DNA of 60,715 nucleotides from positions 1 through 60,715 of the forward strand of contig JAEUWP010000485.1 of the NCBI GenBank assembly GCA_018524725.1, read 5' to 3'. Made by a program: the position numbers and the translations under genes. This document shows, one piece after another, positions 57,597 to 60,715 of the stretch; positions within the stretch are counted from its first letter, which is position 1, and each line of letters opens with the position of its first letter. The notes under the pieces were generated by a model. It saw only the letters and a list, made by a program, of their open reading frames with translations. It was not told the origin of the DNA and did no database searches. This DNA is from Podaxis mareebaensis. Taxonomy: Eukaryota > Basidiomycota > Agaricomycetes > Agaricales > Agaricaceae.

Positions 57597-57709
57597 TTTA
57601 TACCCCAACATCATTTGGTCTCAACTCACACAGGCCTTTTGGAAGAGACCCCTTCACATTCTCCGGAAGGCTTGAAGGATGGAATGCATTACACCATGGT
57701 TTTCTAGAA
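57597..57709 (-). promoter_or_regulatory. Promoter of the 57.5 kb gene: TATA box and TTCTAGAA module
   Basis: TATAAA (57597-57602, minus) is about 63 bp from the ATG. TTCTAGAA (57702-57709) with GATGGAATG (57678-57686 on plus) repeats the module seen at the 45-47 kb pair, although the coding regions are well diverged. Confidence 0.5.
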
Positions 57710-58789
57710 GCTCATTCAATTACGCCTTGTTAAGATGTGCATAGAGGTTATTCAATACTCGGGTCAGTCTATTTCACGTTATGGTGCAATGGAAGCATTG
57801 GAGGATGTCAGCACCTTCCGCGGAATTGCGGCACAGTGAAGGGCCGGCAGAGTGATGGGCAATGCACGACGAGCGGAATGTGTCGTCACAGCTTTTATCG
57901 TCGAGCTCACAATGAGACTAGAGTGAAATAGGAAGCCTGGCCATCTGAAGAATGAATTGCCACAGGCCACGATGCTGAGGATGACAAGTAGCGCTGCTTG
58001 AAGGTACGAATACTTCTCGTTATTACTTCGAGTCGGTGTCACGCGCTAAAAATAACACCTACTACTGAACAGCTTGCAGGATAACGACATTTATAATTTA
58101 TTACATCTCCTAACGGATTCCGTGGTCTTATCGAAAGGTTGAAGTTCCGATAGAGATCTCCCGACAGTCATCATGGAAGACAAGTACCTTAACGCGATGC
58201 CACAAAATCTACGTAGTGCATCGGACGGGGTACACCCGTTGGTTGCCGTTTGAGGCATTCTAACGTTCCGGATGTCAGGCCCCAAGGCCGTGCATGGTTT
58301 TATGCGCTGCGTTTAAAGCGACGATGATAATTTCAAATGCTTCTATTCGCCTTTTCAAGGAAGGTTAAATGAAGAAATCCAGACAGCATTTACGTAGGGA
58401 CGACGGGTGTCGATACTCCTGCTTGTAGCCGATGTAACACCCCCTCCACGGCCATAGGTGCTCGAACTCGCGCCTTCGTGAGTCTCACATTTAGGCGTAC
58501 GTCGCCACACGTCAAAGTCTGAGACCCAAACAAGGACGAGTTCTTTCCCGTCGTTTCATCAGTTGGTAGCTGGGGCCTTGCAGCCCAGATGTTTGTATTG
58601 GTTCAACCGAAGATTTCGTTGGAACCGTAATCATGGAATTCACACCGCTCGACGTCCATGCAGTAGTTCCGCAGCGCGCTTCGATAATTCCTGTCAAGCC
58701 TCAGATGAATTCACTCTTCGTAGAATTCGAGTGCAGCAAAATCCGGAATCATGCATTTCAATTGATCTGGTTTGGTGCTTCACGATAAT
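57710..58789. other. 1.1 kb without a recognised gene
   Basis: Open frames at 57779-58042 and 58091-58285 have no recognisable content. Probably holds the 3' end of the HExxH gene. Confidence 0.4.
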
Positions 58790-60039
58790 CTAAATCACCC
58801 ATACCAAAAGAATGGTGATACACATGTACAAGGAACCCCTCTGTCCCAAGATAGAGCTGTATGACTGAGGTAATGCGGCATTTCCCTTCCGAATCCCGGG
58901 CTCTTCGCCAACCGAAACTGGAGGTATCAAGGTTGAAGATGGCGAGGTTGTTTCAGGAGTGTTTGAGGGTTTGCGGACGGTTGGATTTGCATTTGGGTTG
59001 ATACGCAGTGGAGCATCAAGGCTGGAAGGATGTCCATCTGTTTTGATGGGCCGTACAGCCACAAGTCGCCCGTCCGGCGCACCTGGAGTCGCGGTAGAGG
59101 CAGCACAGGTGCTTGAAAATAGTGTGGTTTTGTCGTAGAGAGGAAGTGTGTCCAAATAGGCAAATTGATTGGACATGCATGTCGTACTCCATCCCGACGG
59201 AAGAGCGCCGTAAATAAGGGAGAATATCTTTAATACGCTCATCTGAGCGAATTCCTAGTATTAGAGGTAAGCGACGATATATTATGCAGAATGTGATCGG
59301 GCTTACTTCTGCCGCATTGCTTGCTCCATAAGTATCAGTGGCACAAGAGTCGCTATTGGTAGCATCCAGCCAGGCTTGGCTGCCAGATATAGGGTCTCCG
59401 TAGACATAGTCGTATGAATGTGTTGCCTGCATAGTAGATTAAACACGTAGTATCTTTGGCACAAAGATTGCGTATCTCGTGTAGCCATGTTTCCATGCTG
59501 CAGTCTCCGAACATATGTAGATCGCCATTGGTTAGCGAGTACGCATGTGTTTCCTCTCCTGGAAGGATGACGGTTGTGGCAATGTATTTCCTCAAGCCCA
59601 CGGGTACCTTTCCAAGCCTTTCTATGGCATCGTCCAAGCTCATGTTTGCGGAAGTACAATGACACAGGGTCCATGTGTCGTCGCAGTCATCATATGTCAC
59701 ATTCACCGCCATCATGTAGGTCGGGCACTCGCCTTCGAGGACATTATACATGGAGCAGGTAGGGGGAAGGGAAGAGAGCGAGCTGTAGCTGCTGATGGGG
59801 CTGTATAGTGCGCCGCTGATATTGAACGAGTCAAAGTTCGGTTGTTGAGGCGTAAGATTCGTGAGCGGCGTGGTGGTGAGATTGCTTTGGTTGGGAGAGC
59901 GAATAAGATGCCCAACGATCCCTGGAGCAAGGAAGTCTAGAGCAAGGAGAGAAAAGGAGAGCCTAATAAGAAATTTAGTGGCAAAGCCTAGTGACCAGCA
60001 GACGCAAGTCCGAGAAAGAGAGGAAAATGGCCCAGCCAT
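58790..60039 (-). CDS. Putative secreted or anchored HExxH (zincin-like) protein
   Basis: Predicted 382 residues from exons 60039-59476, 59426-59307 and 59254-58790, in phase. The N-terminus is hydrophobic (FLIRLSFSLLALDFLAPGIV), then a Thr/Asn/Ser-rich stretch with N-glycosylation sequons and a Cys-rich domain (CSMYNVLEGECPTY, CDDTWTLCHC). The core reads NGDLHMFGDCSMETWLHE then ATHSYDYVYGD: His187-Glu188-Ala-Thr-His191, an HExxH zinc-binding motif. E228-E229-FAQMSVLKI downstream could supply the third ligand, as in gluzincins. The C-terminus is Pro/Ser-rich and ends in a hydrophobic stretch (SLYMCITILLVWVI), like a GPI or membrane anchor. The intron inside HExxH begins with AT instead of GT; without its removal the protein is truncated after about 230 residues. 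Enzyme activity is inferred. Confidence 0.72.
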
Positions 60040-60715
60040 ACGAGTGGTTCCAGCCAGTGGATATTGTCACTTGAACTAGGAGGGGATCACAGATCGCTCT
60101 GAAGTTCTGTCCTTGTTGCAAGTGGTTTTTTATACCGTTGTTGTTATTGTTTCATGTTCTGCCACTGCATGGGGAGTGGTACCAGGGACGATGTGATACG
60201 TGTTCGGCTTCGCTTCGTTTGGGTGCTCTGGGCATTGTTCATGGTCCATATGTGTGGGCCTGAAGTGGTATTCGAGCCGTTGTTGCATCTGGTCTCCGAA
60301 ATGGAGCACGAAGAAACTTGAAGTCGCAGACTTTGTTAGAGAGTGCAAATATTAATGATGCGCATTTATTAGTGACACGATGCCGTGACAGCGCCATCAA
60401 TAATGCCGACGCGGCTCAATTTGTGAGTATTCGAGCCGTCACAGCTTCAGCCGAAACCGAATGTGATACCCTTGCGACTTCCCAGTTGATGCTCGACTTC
60501 TGCTTAATACATACTTATCTGCAATGCTTGTAACTGACCTGTGACACTTCGGTTTAAGGTCGTATAACCCATATTAGATAAGCTGACGTGCAAGGACATT
60601 CCTTGGTTTCCATTTCCGTCCATGTCCACTAGCTAACTTAGTGTTGTCACGGCTCGGCTAAGCTAAGCTTGGCTAGGCTCAGGTACAGCTTGGCTTTCCG
60701 TTGGCTTGAAAGCCG
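60040..60715. other. Right edge, no gene recognised
   Basis: A TATA-like TTTTTTATACC at 60126-60136 lies about 90 bp upstream of the HExxH gene ATG. The last 66 bases (60650-60715) iterate short GGCT/AGCT words (GGCTAAGCTAAGCTTGGCTA). Otherwise nothing is recognised. Confidence 0.35.

Noticed and set aside
60650..60715. GGCT/AGCT iterations as telomere-like or CRISPR-like repeats
   Set aside because: No fixed unit or spacing, and the stretch is cut by the window edge; treated as low-complexity sequence.

Overview
This is a nuclear window from a filamentous basidiomycete, most likely an Agaricomycete. The evidence is dense short introns (mostly 49-60 nt, one of 34 nt), very small exons (8-24 nt), TATA-containing compact promoters, an APSES regulator of basidiomycete type, and a family of small beta-trefoil, I66-inhibitor-like genes of the sort known from mushrooms. 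The genus cannot be fixed from the sequence; Ceratobasidiaceae/Rhizoctonia-type fungi are only a guess.

Layout. 1-3.2 kb is degraded transposon sequence: two diverged copies of a gag-like segment and a LINE-type RNase H remnant. 3.9-5.1 kb is an intact nine-exon SDR dehydrogenase gene with an 8-nt exon, followed by an 18-bp minisatellite. 8.1-8.7 kb is a single-exon isochorismatase-fold hydrolase with a CRE palindrome in its promoter. 8.8-14.3 kb is gene-poor. 14.35-15.2 kb is coding-like but unrecognised. 15.3-18.9 kb holds an ankyrin-MYND protein, a monothiol glutaredoxin of the Grx3/4 type (with a GC-AG intron) and a divergent F-box-like gene. 20.3-24.8 kb is a divergent pair, Ku70 (DNA repair) and the PP2A activator PTPA. 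29.1-31.1 kb is an APSES/KilA-N transcription factor built from nine exons. 34.5-37.8 kb is an SPX-domain low-affinity phosphate transporter (Pho87/90/91 type) with a CACGTG box upstream.

38.5-60.0 kb is the most distinctive part. It has five members (four apparently intact, one decayed) of a small secreted-size beta-trefoil family resembling fungal I66 protease inhibitors. Two of these form a nearly perfect head-to-head inverted duplication that includes their promoters. At both edges lie copies of another gene family whose protein carries a spliced HExxH motif (His-Glu | Ala-Thr-His): a frameshifted, 5'-truncated copy at 38.5 kb and a full-length copy at 58.8-60.0 kb. The full-length copy has an AT instead of GT splice donor exactly inside the HExxH motif. 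Conserved housekeeping genes (a Slx8/RNF4-like RING protein, Erv41, SDH3) sit in the middle of this accessory island.

How the genes relate: apart from the protease-like/inhibitor-like island, the genes are ordinary single-copy functions (redox/iron, DNA repair, phosphatase activation, phosphate uptake, ER-Golgi transport, respiration) and form no pathway. Divergent pairs probably share promoters. Gene models were built by hand from splice consensus, reading phase and family conservation; totals stated as exact were checked for phase.
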